A stretch of 30,390 bases of DNA, taken from positions 1 to 30,390 of the forward strand of contig CAJLYL010000011.1 in assembly GCA_905210855.1 (NCBI GenBank). The letters run 5' to 3'. Shown here piece by piece: positions 15,042-23,425 of this stretch. This DNA comes from an uncultured Clostridia bacterium (GTDB lineage: Bacteria > Bacillota > Clostridia > UMGS1810). The position numbers were made by a program, and so were the translations under genes. Each line of letters starts with the position of its first letter. Position 1 is the first letter of the stretch. The notes beneath the pieces were generated by a model. The model searched no databases and was not told where the DNA came from. It was given only the letters and a program-made list of their open reading frames with translations.

Positions 15042-15071
15042 AAACGGGCGGCCCGGTCGGGTCGCCCGTTT
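15042..15071. terminator. GC-rich hairpin between convergent genes
   Basis: AAACGGGCG at 15042-15050 pairs with CGCCCGTTT at 15063-15071, with further inner pairing of CCC and GGG. It lies between the reductase and the convergent glycosyltransferase (stop at 15076). The T-tails are short, so it may act as a transcript-end stabiliser or a minus-strand terminator. Confidence 0.6.
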
Positions 15072-15075
15072 CAGC

Positions 15076-16344
15076 TTATACAACTTCATCCATGCCCTCA
15101 ATCGCGTCTATCGACTCGGACACACAATGGTGAATTTCTTTCCATTTAACCTTGGTGAAAAGCGCCGTTATTGATATCGGAATGTATGTCAGCATAAACA
15201 GCGGAAAGGTAAAGAATGACCATATCTTTCTCGGAGCGGAGCAGCGAATGTTTTTCCACTCGCAAATGCCGCTGATTGTGCCCACAATCCAGAGTGTGAA
15301 GTACAGGCTGCACACCGTAAGGAAAATCTCGCCAATCACCGCATGAATCATGTACGGCTTGACAAGCAGCGCATAAGCAAGAGCCGCGCCGTTGACGATA
15401 ACGCTGATCACCGTGGTGATAAACGCCGGCGCAATGGTCATGAACATATCATAACACGAAAAGCTCTTCATGCCGAAAATGCCCTTGATGAGACCGCCGC
15501 CGTACTTGCCGAACACCTGCAAGAAACCTCTTGACCAACGCAGGCGCTGATGCCACGACTGAGCAAACGTAACCGGCTGCTCGTCATAAAAATACGCGTC
15601 GTCGCAGTAGGCAATCTTCTCTCCGTGGATAACGTTGTCAACCGAAAACTCTATATCCTCCGTAAGCAAAAAGTGCTTCCAGCCGTTTTGTCTCTTGATT
15701 ATGTCGCTGCAAATGAGGAATCCCGTGCCGGAGACCGCGCAGCTTGTGCCGAGCAGTGTGCGCACGTTGTTAAGCAGCTTTGCCTCACGCAGAAACCACA
15801 GCGAATATCCGGCGGTTATCCAGTTGGTGCCGTAGTTCTTTGAGTTGCGGTGACTGGTGACTATCCTGTTGCCCTCGGAGAAGCATTTGTCCATCTCCGT
15901 AATATATCTGGAGTTGAGCAGATTATCCGCGTCAAAAACAAAATATCCGTCATAGTAATCTATGCCGCACTTTTTGTCCACACAGCCGAACAGATAGTTG
16001 AGCGAATATCCCTTACCCACAAGCTCCGTGTTGAATCTCTCATACACAAATGCGCCGTGTGCTTCGGCGACAGCCTTAGTCCTGTCGTTGCAGTTATCCG
16101 CCACAACATAGATATCCACAAGCTCTGACGGATAATCCTGACGTTTGATAGAATCTATCAGCTGACCGACAACCTGTTCCTCATTTCTCGCAGGAATCAT
16201 AACCGCATACCTGTGGGTCGGCTTCACCGTCTTATATTTCTTCGGCTTGACAATGCAGCCGTAGATAATATAAAAAAACTGATAAGCGTAACAAACCAAA
16301 AACAATCCGGCAATAGTGCAGTTTACAATATGTAACCAAGTCAT
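15076..16344 (-). CDS. membrane glycosyltransferase, family 2
   Basis: A 422-residue GT2 enzyme that transfers sugar from a nucleotide-sugar donor at the cytoplasmic face of the membrane. One N-terminal membrane segment (about 8-30) precedes the catalytic domain, and three or four segments follow it (about 303-328, 333-360 and 376-397). Processive-type motifs are present: Asp83 in VADNC, DAD at 138-140, TED at 228-230, and QRLRW at 266-270. The acceptor is unknown; the pattern fits synthases of extracellular polysaccharide or glycolipid. The start at 16344 has GGAG 9 nt upstream; the frame is open to 16407, but that runs through the leader hairpin. It is expressed from its own promoter through an attenuator-like leader. 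Confidence 0.9.
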   Translation of the reverse strand: MTWLHIVNCTIAGLFLVCYAYQFFYIIYGCIVKPKKYKTVKPTHRYAVMIPARNEEQVVGQLIDSIKRQDYPSELVDIYVVADNCNDRTKAVAEAHGAFVYERFNTELVGKGYSLNYLFGCVDKKCGIDYYDGYFVFDADNLLNSRYITEMDKCFSEGNRIVTSHRNSKNYGTNWITAGYSLWFLREAKLLNNVRTLLGTSCAVSGTGFLICSDIIKRQNGWKHFLLTEDIEFSVDNVIHGEKIAYCDDAYFYDEQPVTFAQSWHQRLRWSRGFLQVFGKYGGGLIKGIFGMKSFSCYDMFMTIAPAFITTVISVIVNGAALAYALLVKPYMIHAVIGEIFLTVCSLYFTLWIVGTISGICEWKNIRCSAPRKIWSFFTFPLFMLTYIPISITALFTKVKWKEIHHCVSESIDAIEGMDEVV

Positions 16345-16361
16345 TTTCTCATTCTCCGCAT

Positions 16362-16402
16362 GGTAACGGGCACGGAATGTTCCAAAAAAACCGTGCCTTA
16401 CC
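16362..16402 (-). promoter_or_regulatory. leader stem-loop just before the glycosyltransferase start
   Basis: On the minus strand GGTAAGGCACGG (16402-16391... first arm) pairs with CCGTGCC and TTACC (16375-16369 and 16366-16362), with a 2-nt bulge and a T-rich loop. It ends a few nucleotides before the GGAG of the glycosyltransferase, so it could influence translation. Confidence 0.5.
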
Positions 16403-16455
16403 CTCAAAATACAATTTTTTTGCGCCGACGCGCCGCACCGATATAATATTTCATC

Positions 16456-16482
16456 AAAAAAACACTTCCGCAGAAGTGCTCG
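16456..16482 (-). terminator. intrinsic terminator inside the glycosyltransferase leader
   Basis: On the minus strand CACTTC-TGCG-GAAGTG is followed by seven Ts. An outer arm pair (ATATTTCA with TGAAATAT) can extend the structure. It lies about 60-90 nt after the consensus promoter and about 110 nt before the gene, the layout of an attenuator or of a separate RNA of roughly 90 nt. Confidence 0.75.
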
Positions 16483-16549
16483 TTGAAATATAATCTGAGA
16501 GCCGGAGCATCATTGGCGTAATTATACATATATTTTATTAACAGTCGTC

Positions 16550-16578
16550 ATTATACCTCATATTATTAAATTTGTCAA
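16550..16578 (-). promoter_or_regulatory. perfect consensus sigma-A promoter upstream of the glycosyltransferase
   Basis: On the minus strand TTGACA (16578-16573) and TATAAT (16555-16550) with exactly 17 bp between them. Start near 16543. A 41-codon ORF without a ribosome binding site (ATG at 16529, stop at 16404) begins about 14 nt after the start point and spans the leader terminator. Confidence 0.88.
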
Positions 16579-16636
16579 TAGATTTAAGGTTTATTTAATA
16601 AATAAAATAACAAAATGTTTTTTCGGGATTATGAAA

Positions 16637-16706
16637 GCAGATGTGTGCATCGGCTCGACCTGACGGCGCTATGGATCTCGCTGACACACAACATATGCCC
16701 CTCTCC
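16637..16706. repeat. diverged copy of the CTCGAC...CGCTATGG inverted-repeat element
   Basis: The stretch shares with the perfect element at 27371-27435 a loop with CTCGAC and CGCTATGG, then TCTC, then ACACA.CATAT.CC and CTC. The left arm has decayed, so the arms no longer pair well. It lies in the 484-nt gap between the acyl-CoA synthetase and the glycosyltransferase, which otherwise holds only the terminators, promoter and leader noted here. Confidence 0.5.
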
Positions 16707-16772
16707 TATGCGCAGTTTTTCGCACGAGCAAACCAATGTTTTGCACAAATAAACGACTGACTGAGGAGCTGC

Positions 16773-16806
16773 AAAAAACCGCCCCGCGCAAAAATCACGC
16801 GGGGCG
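16773..16806 (-). terminator. intrinsic terminator of the VOR operon
   Basis: On the minus strand CGCCCCGCG (16806-16798) and CGCGGGGCG (16788-16780) form a 9-bp GC stem with a 9-nt loop, followed by a run of Ts (16778-16773). It sits 23 nt after the stop of the last operon gene. Confidence 0.92.
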
Positions 16807-16828
16807 CAGGGGAAAAACATCTTTAATT

Positions 16829-18526
16829 TCAGCCGTTTTTCGATTTTTCTATATCGTTTTCCCTGATGACATTTCGCCTTATCTTGCCGTTGAATGTCTT
16901 GGGCAGCTCATCCACAAACTCCACTATACGCGGATATTTGTACGGAGCGGTGTTTTTCTTAACATAAGTCTGCAGCTCGGTGACAAGCTCATCCGACGGC
17001 TCGAAACCATCGGCAAGAACTATTGTCGCCTTAACCGCAAATCCTCTGATTTTGTCGGGAACACCCGTTACGGCAACCTCGTTTACGGACGGATGTTCAA
17101 GCAAAACGCTCTCTATCTCGAAAGGTCCTATGCGATAGCCGGACGACTTGATGACATCGTCGTTTCTGCCGACATAGCGGAAGAGACCTCTCTCATCGCG
17201 GTACGCGGTATCGCCGGTGTGGTAAAAGCCGCTGTACATCGCCCTGTGGGTATCCTCCTCGGAGAAATTGTAAGTATCAAGCAATCCGCAGGGCTTTCTG
17301 TCAAGGCTGAGCACACGGATGGATATCTCGCCCGTGGTACCTCGGGGGCACGACTGATTCTCGCTGTCGAGGATGTGAACATCAAATCCCGGCACAGGCA
17401 GACCTATGGCACCCGGCACAGGCTCTGTCCACGGATAGATAGTCGCTATGCAAAGCGTCGTTTCCGTCTGTCCGAAGCCCTCGTATATCTTGTGACCCGT
17501 AGCTGCAAGCCACTTGTTGTATATCTCCGGGTTGAGTGCCTCTCCGGCTGTGCAGCAGTGCTGAATCGATGAGAGGTCATATTTTGACACATCGTTGAGC
17601 AGCATCATTCTGTACATCGTGGGGGGCACGCAGAATGTGGTAACCTTGTATTTCTCAAGCACACGCAGAATGTCCGCGCCGTCAAACTTGTTGAAATCGT
17701 ACACGAGCACCGCGGACTCGCCGAACCACTGACCGTAGAGCTTGCCCCAAAGCGACTTGAGCCAGCCGGTATCGGATATGGTGAAGTGCAGACCGCCGTC
17801 CACAACTCTGTGCCAGAAAACTCCCGTCATGATGTGACCGAGAGGATATTTGAAGTTGTGAGTGATAATCTTGGGGTAGCCCGTCGTGCCCGACGAGAAT
17901 GCCATGAGCATGGTGTCGTCCGCCTTTGTGTCGGCGTCGCCCGTGGGTCTGTGCCACACATCGCTCGCTATCTCAAATCCTGCCTCAAAGTCTATCCAGT
18001 CTTCGCCCGCATTCTTGTGCTTGGTGACAAACTTCATTATCGGGTGGTCGTACTGATCTTTCATCTCGTCAAAATAGTCGGTGGAGTTGCCGTCACCCGT
18101 GATTACAACGGCCTTTATCCTGCCGACGTTGCAGCGGTACACATAGTCTTTGCCCTTGAGCATATCCGTAGCCTGGATAACTATTGCGCCGATTTTGTGC
18201 AAGCCGAGGATGCAGAACCAGAAGTAGTAGCTGCGCTTGAGCGCGAGCAGAACTCTGTCGCCTTTTTTGATGCCCATGTACTGAAAATAGTTTGCAGCCT
18301 TGTTGGAATAAAGCATCATGTCGCGGAAAGTAAATCTCTTTTCCTCGCCGTCCGCAGAGAGCCAAATCATCGCAAGTTTGTCAGGTTTGGTGTTGCCCAG
18401 CTCGTCTATTACATCGTATGCAAAGTTGAAGTTATCAGGATATGTGAGTTTGTAGTTGTTCTGAGCGTCCTTGAGCGAGAGAAAATCGTCCCTCGACGCT
18501 CCGACGAATTTTTCGTATATTGCCAT
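16829..18526 (-). CDS. AMP-dependent acyl-CoA synthetase (medium/branched-chain type)
   Basis: A 565-residue adenylate-forming enzyme that activates a carboxylic acid with ATP and CoA. Motifs in order are SSGTTGYPK (211-219), FGQTET (351-356), HTGD (436-439), a YRIGPFE hinge region, and the catalytic Lys548 in NGKIRR. The overall pattern is closest to the acetyl/medium-chain acyl-CoA synthetase branch (ACSM-like), which suggests a short or branched fatty acid or an aryl acid as substrate; the exact acid cannot be told. GGGAGG lies upstream of the ATG. It is the last gene of the VOR operon, 17 nt after the HTH-cupin regulator, and is followed by a strong terminator. Confidence 0.9.
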   Translation of the reverse strand: MAIYEKFVGASRDDFLSLKDAQNNYKLTYPDNFNFAYDVIDELGNTKPDKLAMIWLSADGEEKRFTFRDMMLYSNKAANYFQYMGIKKGDRVLLALKRSYYFWFCILGLHKIGAIVIQATDMLKGKDYVYRCNVGRIKAVVITGDGNSTDYFDEMKDQYDHPIMKFVTKHKNAGEDWIDFEAGFEIASDVWHRPTGDADTKADDTMLMAFSSGTTGYPKIITHNFKYPLGHIMTGVFWHRVVDGGLHFTISDTGWLKSLWGKLYGQWFGESAVLVYDFNKFDGADILRVLEKYKVTTFCVPPTMYRMMLLNDVSKYDLSSIQHCCTAGEALNPEIYNKWLAATGHKIYEGFGQTETTLCIATIYPWTEPVPGAIGLPVPGFDVHILDSENQSCPRGTTGEISIRVLSLDRKPCGLLDTYNFSEEDTHRAMYSGFYHTGDTAYRDERGLFRYVGRNDDVIKSSGYRIGPFEIESVLLEHPSVNEVAVTGVPDKIRGFAVKATIVLADGFEPSDELVTELQTYVKKNTAPYKYPRIVEFVDELPKTFNGKIRRNVIRENDIEKSKNG

Positions 18527-18543
18527 GTGAATACTGCCTCCCT

Positions 18544-19095
18544 TTATTTAACCACGACCGCTATAAACTGTGCCGGCCCGTCGCCTATTGCCTGCTCCGC
18601 ATGGGGCACGCTCGAATCGAAATAAACGCTGTCACCCTCGGACAGTTCATATGAGATGTCGCCTATGAAAAGTTTCATCTTGCCGGAGATGACATAGTTA
18701 AACTCCTGACCCTCGTGTCCGTGCATAACGGGCGCCGAGTCCTCGGGTGTGATTGTAACCAGGAATGGCTCCGCCTTTTTATTGCGGAAAGTGTACGCAA
18801 GATGCTTGTAGTCGTACTCATGCGCTCTCTTTACGGAATAGCCCTGTCCTTTTTTAACCATGCTGCACAGAGACAGAGTAGGCTGATCGCCGCTGATAAG
18901 ATCGAGTACATCCACGCCGAGAATCTCCGCAGCGTTGTAAATAAAGCTGAATGAAAAATCCATTTCACCCTCTTCATACTTAACATATGTTTCAACATTT
19001 TCTCCGAGCTTTTCTGCCATTTCTTCGACAGAAATCCCCATGTCGTCACGCAACGACGCAAGACGCATTCCGATATCCTTAATCTGTGTATTCAT
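18544..19095 (-). CDS. XRE-family regulator with C-terminal cupin domain
   Basis: A 183-residue protein with an N-terminal helix-turn-helix (about 8-66, including SVEEMAEKLGENVETYVKYE) and a C-terminal cupin barrel (about 105-180, with HGHEGQEFNYVISGK and the later GDSVYFDSSVPH). In this family the cupin binds a small effector and the HTH represses or activates nearby genes. It is encoded inside the VOR operon, between the gamma subunit and the acyl-CoA synthetase, so autoregulation in response to an acid or acyl-CoA is likely but inferred. TAGGAGG overlapping the gamma-subunit stop gives it its ribosome binding site. Confidence 0.9.
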   Translation of the reverse strand: MNTQIKDIGMRLASLRDDMGISVEEMAEKLGENVETYVKYEEGEMDFSFSFIYNAAEILGVDVLDLISGDQPTLSLCSMVKKGQGYSVKRAHEYDYKHLAYTFRNKKAEPFLVTITPEDSAPVMHGHEGQEFNYVISGKMKLFIGDISYELSEGDSVYFDSSVPHAEQAIGDGPAQFIAVVVK

Positions 19096-19105
19096 GGTTT
19101 TCCTC

Positions 19106-19642
19106 CTAATTTTCGTAGTTATAGCCGAGTTCCACGGCTTTCATATTTAGTTCATACAGCGACTGTTTCTTTGCGGAAACAACCTTTTTCATCGCCGCGC
19201 CCACATTCTCATAAGGAATGATGCCGGTTTTCTTTATCATGTAGCCAATCATTATCATGTTGGCAAGGCCCGTGAGCTCATTGTCCGAGGCAAGCTTTGT
19301 CGCCGGAATATAGCCCACCTCAAGGTCGGTGCGCTCCACCCTGCGTTCCACAAGCGAACTGTCCACAAGGATGCAGCCGCCCGCATTTGTACTGTCCTCA
19401 TACTTATCAAGTGAGGGAGCGTTCATGGCAATTAGGATGTCGGGATTTGTGACAATGGGCGAGCCGATTTTCTTGTCGCTGAAAATGATGCTGCAGTTTG
19501 CCGTACCACCCCTCATCTCGGGTCCGTATGACGGCAGCCAGCTGACTTCCCTGTCCTCGATAAGTCCTTCATATGCAAGAAATTTGCCTGAAAAGAGGAT
19601 GCCCTGTCCGCCGAAACCTGCAATTAAAATCTGCTTGTTCAT
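19106..19642 (-). CDS. 2-oxoacid:ferredoxin oxidoreductase, gamma subunit
   Basis: A 178-residue gamma subunit (POR_gamma domain) of the ferredoxin-dependent 2-oxoacid oxidoreductase, cytoplasmic. The N-terminal IAGFGGQGILF glycine motif (7-17) and the following SYGPEMRGGTANC are typical. Start at 19642: AAGGAGG is embedded in the last codons of the beta subunit (Lys-Glu-Glu-Lys) 9 nt upstream, while the open frame to 19678 would overlap beta. It completes the delta-alpha-beta-gamma order with the three preceding genes. Confidence 0.93.
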   Translation of the reverse strand: MNKQILIAGFGGQGILFSGKFLAYEGLIEDREVSWLPSYGPEMRGGTANCSIIFSDKKIGSPIVTNPDILIAMNAPSLDKYEDSTNAGGCILVDSSLVERRVERTDLEVGYIPATKLASDNELTGLANMIMIGYMIKKTGIIPYENVGAAMKKVVSAKKQSLYELNMKAVELGYNYEN

Positions 19643-19643
19643 C

Positions 19644-20390
19644 TTATTTTTCCTCCTTGTATTTATCCTTATAAACACCGAGCGGATAATAAGGAATCAT
19701 GTTATCTTCAAGCCATTTGAGCGCGTTCTGCGGTGTGAGACCCCAGTTTGTGGGGCAGGTGGAGAGCACCTCGACAAGCGAGAATCCCTTGCCGTCAATC
19801 TGATTTTGGAACGCCTTTTTGATAGCCGCCTTTGCCGCTTTGATGTTCTTGACATTGTTCACGGCAACTCTTTCAAGATATGTTGCGCCGTCCACATTTG
19901 AGAGCATCTCGCATATCTTTACCGGGTAGCCGACTTTGGAGACATCTCTGCCGTAGGGCGAGGTCTGTGTAACCTGGTTAGGCAGTGTGGTCGGTGCCAT
20001 CTGACCGCCCGTCATGCCATAGATTGCGTTGTTCACGAAGATAACGGTGATGTTCTCTCCCCTTGCGGCAGAGTGAACAGTCTCTGCGGTGCCGATTGCG
20101 GCGAGGTCGCCGTCGCCCTGATATGTGAATACAATGTTGTTGCCGTCCGAACGCTTAACGCCCGTTGCAACTGCCGGAGCTCTGCCGTGAGCCGCCTGAA
20201 CCATGTCACAGTTGAAGTAATTGTATGCAAACACGCTGCAGCCTACCGATGCAACACCGATTGTCCTGTCGGTAACGCCGAGTTCATCCATGCACTCCGC
20301 CACAAGACGGTGAATTATGCCGTGGGTGCAGCCGGGGCAATAGTGCAGCGGTGCGTCCGTCAATGCTTTTGTTTTTTCAAATACTACCAT
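19644..20390 (-). CDS. 2-oxoacid:ferredoxin oxidoreductase, beta (thiamine diphosphate) subunit
   Basis: A 248-residue beta subunit carrying thiamine diphosphate and part of the Fe-S site. Cys18 and Cys21 of CPGC and Cys51 are visible cluster ligands. GDGD (92-95) and VNNAIYGMTGGQ (119-130) form the ThDP/Mg site. The length fits the short beta subunits of VOR/KOR-type enzymes. The ATG overlaps the alpha stop (TAATG) and has GGAGG 9 nt upstream. Confidence 0.94.
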   Translation of the reverse strand: MVVFEKTKALTDAPLHYCPGCTHGIIHRLVAECMDELGVTDRTIGVASVGCSVFAYNYFNCDMVQAAHGRAPAVATGVKRSDGNNIVFTYQGDGDLAAIGTAETVHSAARGENITVIFVNNAIYGMTGGQMAPTTLPNQVTQTSPYGRDVSKVGYPVKICEMLSNVDGATYLERVAVNNVKNIKAAKAAIKKAFQNQIDGKGFSLVEVLSTCPTNWGLTPQNALKWLEDNMIPYYPLGVYKDKYKEEK

Positions 20391-21460
20391 TAGTTTGCAC
20401 CTCCGATTTTATTTGCCTCATGAATTTTGTCAAGCACATTTTCCGTGGTGGGAATCATGCCGCCGACCCTGTTGCACAGGAGGACGGGTTTCTTGCACCT
20501 TGTGGCAAGTTCTATATCCTCTATCATCTGTCCCATGTTCAGCTCTACCGACACAAACGCCTTTACCTTGTCCGCAGCGGCATTGAGCACTTTTTTCGGG
20601 AACGGCCACAAGGTAATCGGTCTTATCATACCGACCTTGATGCCCTGTTTTCTTGCCTCGTCGATGGCGTTCTGCGACACTCTGGCAGCCACACCGAATG
20701 CGACTATGCAGATCTCCGCGTCGTCCATCATATATTCTTCATACATAACCTCGTTTTCCTCTACGAGGGCGTATTTTTTGTATCTTTCAAAATTGTATAC
20801 TTCAAGTTCATCCGGCTTTAGGAAAAGCGAATTTACTATATTCGGTTTTCTCTCTCCGTGTGTGCCTGTGAGTGCCCATGGCTTGTCGTATTTCTTCACT
20901 TCTCCCATATCGAGCGAAACAGGCTCCATCATCTGACCCATTGTGCCGTCCGCAAGAATCATTGTCGTCATTCTGTATTTGTCACCGAGATCGAATCCCT
21001 TAAAAGTCAAGCTTACCATTTCCTGAACAGAGTCGGGGGCGAGCACTATCATGTGAAAGTCGCCGTGACCCGCACCGCGAGTTGCGTGAAAATAATCGGA
21101 CTGCGAAGGCTGTATGCCGCCGAGACCCGGGCCGCCGCGCTGAACATTTATGACCAGTGCCGGCAGATCACAGCCGGCAAGGTAAGAGAGACCTTCGCTC
21201 TTGAGCGATATTCCGGGGCTTGACGATGATGTCATGACCCTTTTGCCGGTGGACGCCACGCCGATTACCATGTTAATCGCCGCTATCTCCGACTCTGCCT
21301 GGAGAAAAACTCCGCCGTCGATCTTCGGCATTCTCTTTGCCATGTATGCCGCCACCTCTGTCTGAGGGGTTATGGGGTAGCCGAAGTAATGGTGACAGCC
21401 TGCCATTATGGCAGCCTCAGCCATGGCTTCGTTGCCTTTCATCAATACTTTTTCTGACAT
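20390..21460 (-). CDS. vorB: 3-methyl-2-oxobutanoate (2-oxoisovalerate):ferredoxin oxidoreductase, alpha subunit VorB
   Basis: A 356-residue alpha subunit with the GYPITPQTE motif (28-36), the AESEIAAINMVIG block and the NVQRGGPGLGG segment of ferredoxin-dependent 2-oxoacid oxidoreductases. Length and the separate small ferredoxin subunit fit VorB-type enzymes, which oxidise branched-chain 2-oxoacids to acyl-CoA plus CO2 with reduction of ferredoxin. A branched-chain aminotransferase gene in the same operon supports this substrate class; 2-oxoglutarate or aryl-pyruvates remain possible. AAGGGAGG lies upstream of the start. Confidence 0.9.
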   Translation of the reverse strand: MSEKVLMKGNEAMAEAAIMAGCHHYFGYPITPQTEVAAYMAKRMPKIDGGVFLQAESEIAAINMVIGVASTGKRVMTSSSSPGISLKSEGLSYLAGCDLPALVINVQRGGPGLGGIQPSQSDYFHATRGAGHGDFHMIVLAPDSVQEMVSLTFKGFDLGDKYRMTTMILADGTMGQMMEPVSLDMGEVKKYDKPWALTGTHGERKPNIVNSLFLKPDELEVYNFERYKKYALVEENEVMYEEYMMDDAEICIVAFGVAARVSQNAIDEARKQGIKVGMIRPITLWPFPKKVLNAAADKVKAFVSVELNMGQMIEDIELATRCKKPVLLCNRVGGMIPTTENVLDKIHEANKIGGAN

Positions 21461-21475
21461 TTATGTATACCTCCC

Positions 21476-21679
21476 TTATCTTTCTACAGTGATTACGCAG
21501 TCGGGACAAATGGTTGCGCAGAATGCACACCCTATGCACTTGTCCATCTCTGTTACGCCTGCCGGGTGGTAACCCTTTGCGTTGAGCTCGTCCTTGAGCT
21601 TTACAATGCCCTTGGGACAAGCGCCCACGCATAGTCCGCAGCCCTTGCAGGTGTTTTCGTCAAATGTAACTTTAGCCAT
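21476..21679 (-). CDS. 2-oxoacid:ferredoxin oxidoreductase delta subunit, 2x[4Fe-4S] ferredoxin
   Basis: A 67-residue two-cluster ferredoxin: CxxCxxCxxxC at Cys11, 14, 17, 21 and at Cys48, 51, 54, 58, with an extra Cys61. It passes electrons from the catalytic subunits to soluble ferredoxin. The start at 21679 has AGGAGG upstream and overlaps the P-loop ATPase stop by 8 bp; the open frame to 21715 lacks a better site. First of the four subunit genes. Confidence 0.95.
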   Translation of the reverse strand: MAKVTFDENTCKGCGLCVGACPKGIVKLKDELNAKGYHPAGVTEMDKCIGCAFCATICPDCVITVER

Positions 21680-22358
21680 TGTTTTCCTCCTGTTTCTGCC
21701 AGCTTTGCTGCACATAAAGGCAAAGCGGCATTAGATTTTCTATTTTTCCGTCAAGTTCATGAAATATTCTTTCGTCAACGGTTGTCAGCCTTATCGGGAT
21801 ATTAGCCGCTGCAGCCACCTCGTCGGCATAATCGAGCGAACCGAGCACATCATCCGCGGTCGTCTCCGCGCCGAGGTTGGAGTTGTTCACAATACCGGTG
21901 AAGGCAATGCCGCACGACTGCTCTATCTCAGCCTTAATCTCCATGACAGATGCCGCGTCCCTCGTGAGGGGGCGAAACTTGTTTATCACAAGCAGCATTT
22001 CGTAGTCGTTCTCCCCGACTATGGACGGAGCGTATCTGCCGAGTGCCAGCGCGCCGCGGTCGTCTCCGCCCACATCCACAACGGCGAAGCGTGATTTGTC
22101 GTCCGTTATCGAGTATGCGTCCGCCGGCAGAGCCGGGGTGTCCACATTGGAATTTGCATACGGCGAGGATATGAGCTTTATCCCGTTTTCACTCAAAACG
22201 CGCGCGGAATCCTTGCTGCGGAAATACGGATTGACTATATCCAAATCCGCAACGGACACCGCCTTGCCCTCGGCTGCGAGGGCAAGCGCATAGTTGACGG
22301 CAATGTTTGTCTTGCCGCTGCCGTAGTGTCCGGCAATTACGGTAACTCTTTTTCTCAT
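21672..22358 (-). CDS. P-loop ATPase of the ParA/CobQ/MinD type, unknown role
   Basis: A 228-residue SIMIBI-like NTPase. Walker A is GHYGSGKT (10-17), without the extra lysine of the deviant ParA motif. ADLDIVNPYFRS follows at about 38-49, and VVDVGGDD is the Walker-B-like segment. No CxxC as in Mrp/ApbC Fe-S carriers is present. It overlaps the aminotransferase stop (ATGA) and the ferredoxin start, so it is cotranslated with the oxidoreductase. A role in enzyme maturation or activation is plausible by context (compare CooC for CO dehydrogenase), but I do not recognise its function. Confidence 0.8.
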   Translation of the reverse strand: MRKRVTVIAGHYGSGKTNIAVNYALALAAEGKAVSVADLDIVNPYFRSKDSARVLSENGIKLISSPYANSNVDTPALPADAYSITDDKSRFAVVDVGGDDRGALALGRYAPSIVGENDYEMLLVINKFRPLTRDAASVMEIKAEIEQSCGIAFTGIVNNSNLGAETTADDVLGSLDYADEVAAAANIPIRLTTVDERIFHELDGKIENLMPLCLYVQQSWQKQEENNG

Positions 22359-23413
22359 AACTCAACAGTCCATCCGTACTCGTCCTTAACCTTGCCCCAC
22401 TGGATGCCTGTGAGCAGGTCAAACAACTGCTGAGTAACGGCGCCGATTTTGTTGTCATTGATGACATACTCCTTGCCGTTGTAGTACAGCTGACCGATAG
22501 GCGACACAACAGCCGCCGTACCGCAGCCCCATGCTTCCTCCAGAGTGCCGTTTTCCATAGCCTCTACCAGTTCGTCAACGCTGATGAGTCTCTCGGACAC
22601 CTTGTAGCCTTTGGATTTGAGCACCTCTATGCACGATTTGCGCGTGATACCGGGCAGAATGGAGCCTGTGAGCATAGGTGTGACAATCTCGCCGTTTATC
22701 TTGAACATAACATTCATTGCGCCGACTTCCTCGATGTACTTTCTGTGAACACCGTCGAGCCAGAGCACCTGGGTGTAACCCTTTTCCTCGGCGTTCTCGC
22801 CGGCTCTGTTTGCCGCCGCATAGTTGCCGCCGCATTTTGCATAGCCTGTGCCGCCCACAACCGCGCGGACGTCGTCTTTCTCTATCATAATCTTAACCGG
22901 ATTAATGCCCTCGGCATAGTAGCTGCCGCTCGGGGAGAGGATTATCATAAAGCAGGCTTTCTTTATGGAGTGAACGCCCAGCGTCTCGTCCGCGCCGAAA
23001 AGGAACGGTCTGATGTAGAGCGACTCGCCGAAGTTCTTGGGAACCCACGCTTCGTCAAGCTTAACCAGGGTTTCGATTGCTTTTACAAAGAAATCCTCAT
23101 CTATCTGCGGAAGTCTTATTCTCTCAGCGGAATTATTAATCCTCCTGGCGTTCTCATAGGGGCGGAAAAGCTGAACCTTGCCGTCTGCCCTGCGGTATGC
23201 CTTGAGTCCCTCAAAAACCTCTGCGCCGTAGTGGAAAACGGTTGCCGCCGGATGAAGCGTAATGTTGTCGAAGGGTACTATTCTCGCATCGTGCCAGCCT
23301 GTGCCTTTGTCAAAATCCATAACGAACATATGGTCGGTGAACAGCTGACCGAAACCTTTCACCTCTTTTGGAATCGGCTTCGGATTTGTTGTTTTTGTGA
23401 TTGAAATCTCCAT
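22355..23413 (-). CDS. ilvE: branched-chain amino acid aminotransferase
   Basis: A 352-residue PLP enzyme (class IV) that interconverts valine, leucine or isoleucine with their 2-oxoacids, using glutamate/2-oxoglutarate. The PLP lysine is Lys193 in GTGYAKCGGNYAA. FHYGAEVFEGLKAYR and EEVGAMNVMF are the other family signatures. Length matches the long (about 350-residue) BCAT type. The ribosome binding site TAGGAGG overlaps the stop of the upstream fusion gene. It supplies or consumes the 2-oxoacid substrate of the VOR subunits encoded downstream. Confidence 0.95.
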   Translation of the reverse strand: MEISITKTTNPKPIPKEVKGFGQLFTDHMFVMDFDKGTGWHDARIVPFDNITLHPAATVFHYGAEVFEGLKAYRRADGKVQLFRPYENARRINNSAERIRLPQIDEDFFVKAIETLVKLDEAWVPKNFGESLYIRPFLFGADETLGVHSIKKACFMIILSPSGSYYAEGINPVKIMIEKDDVRAVVGGTGYAKCGGNYAAANRAGENAEEKGYTQVLWLDGVHRKYIEEVGAMNVMFKINGEIVTPMLTGSILPGITRKSCIEVLKSKGYKVSERLISVDELVEAMENGTLEEAWGCGTAAVVSPIGQLYYNGKEYVINDNKIGAVTQQLFDLLTGIQWGKVKDEYGWTVEL

Positions 23414-23425
23414 GATATTTTCCTC

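Noticed and set aside
16629..16820. 63-residue minus-strand ORF after the acyl-CoA synthetase
   Set aside because: It covers the operon terminator and the decayed repeat copy and has no ribosome binding site.
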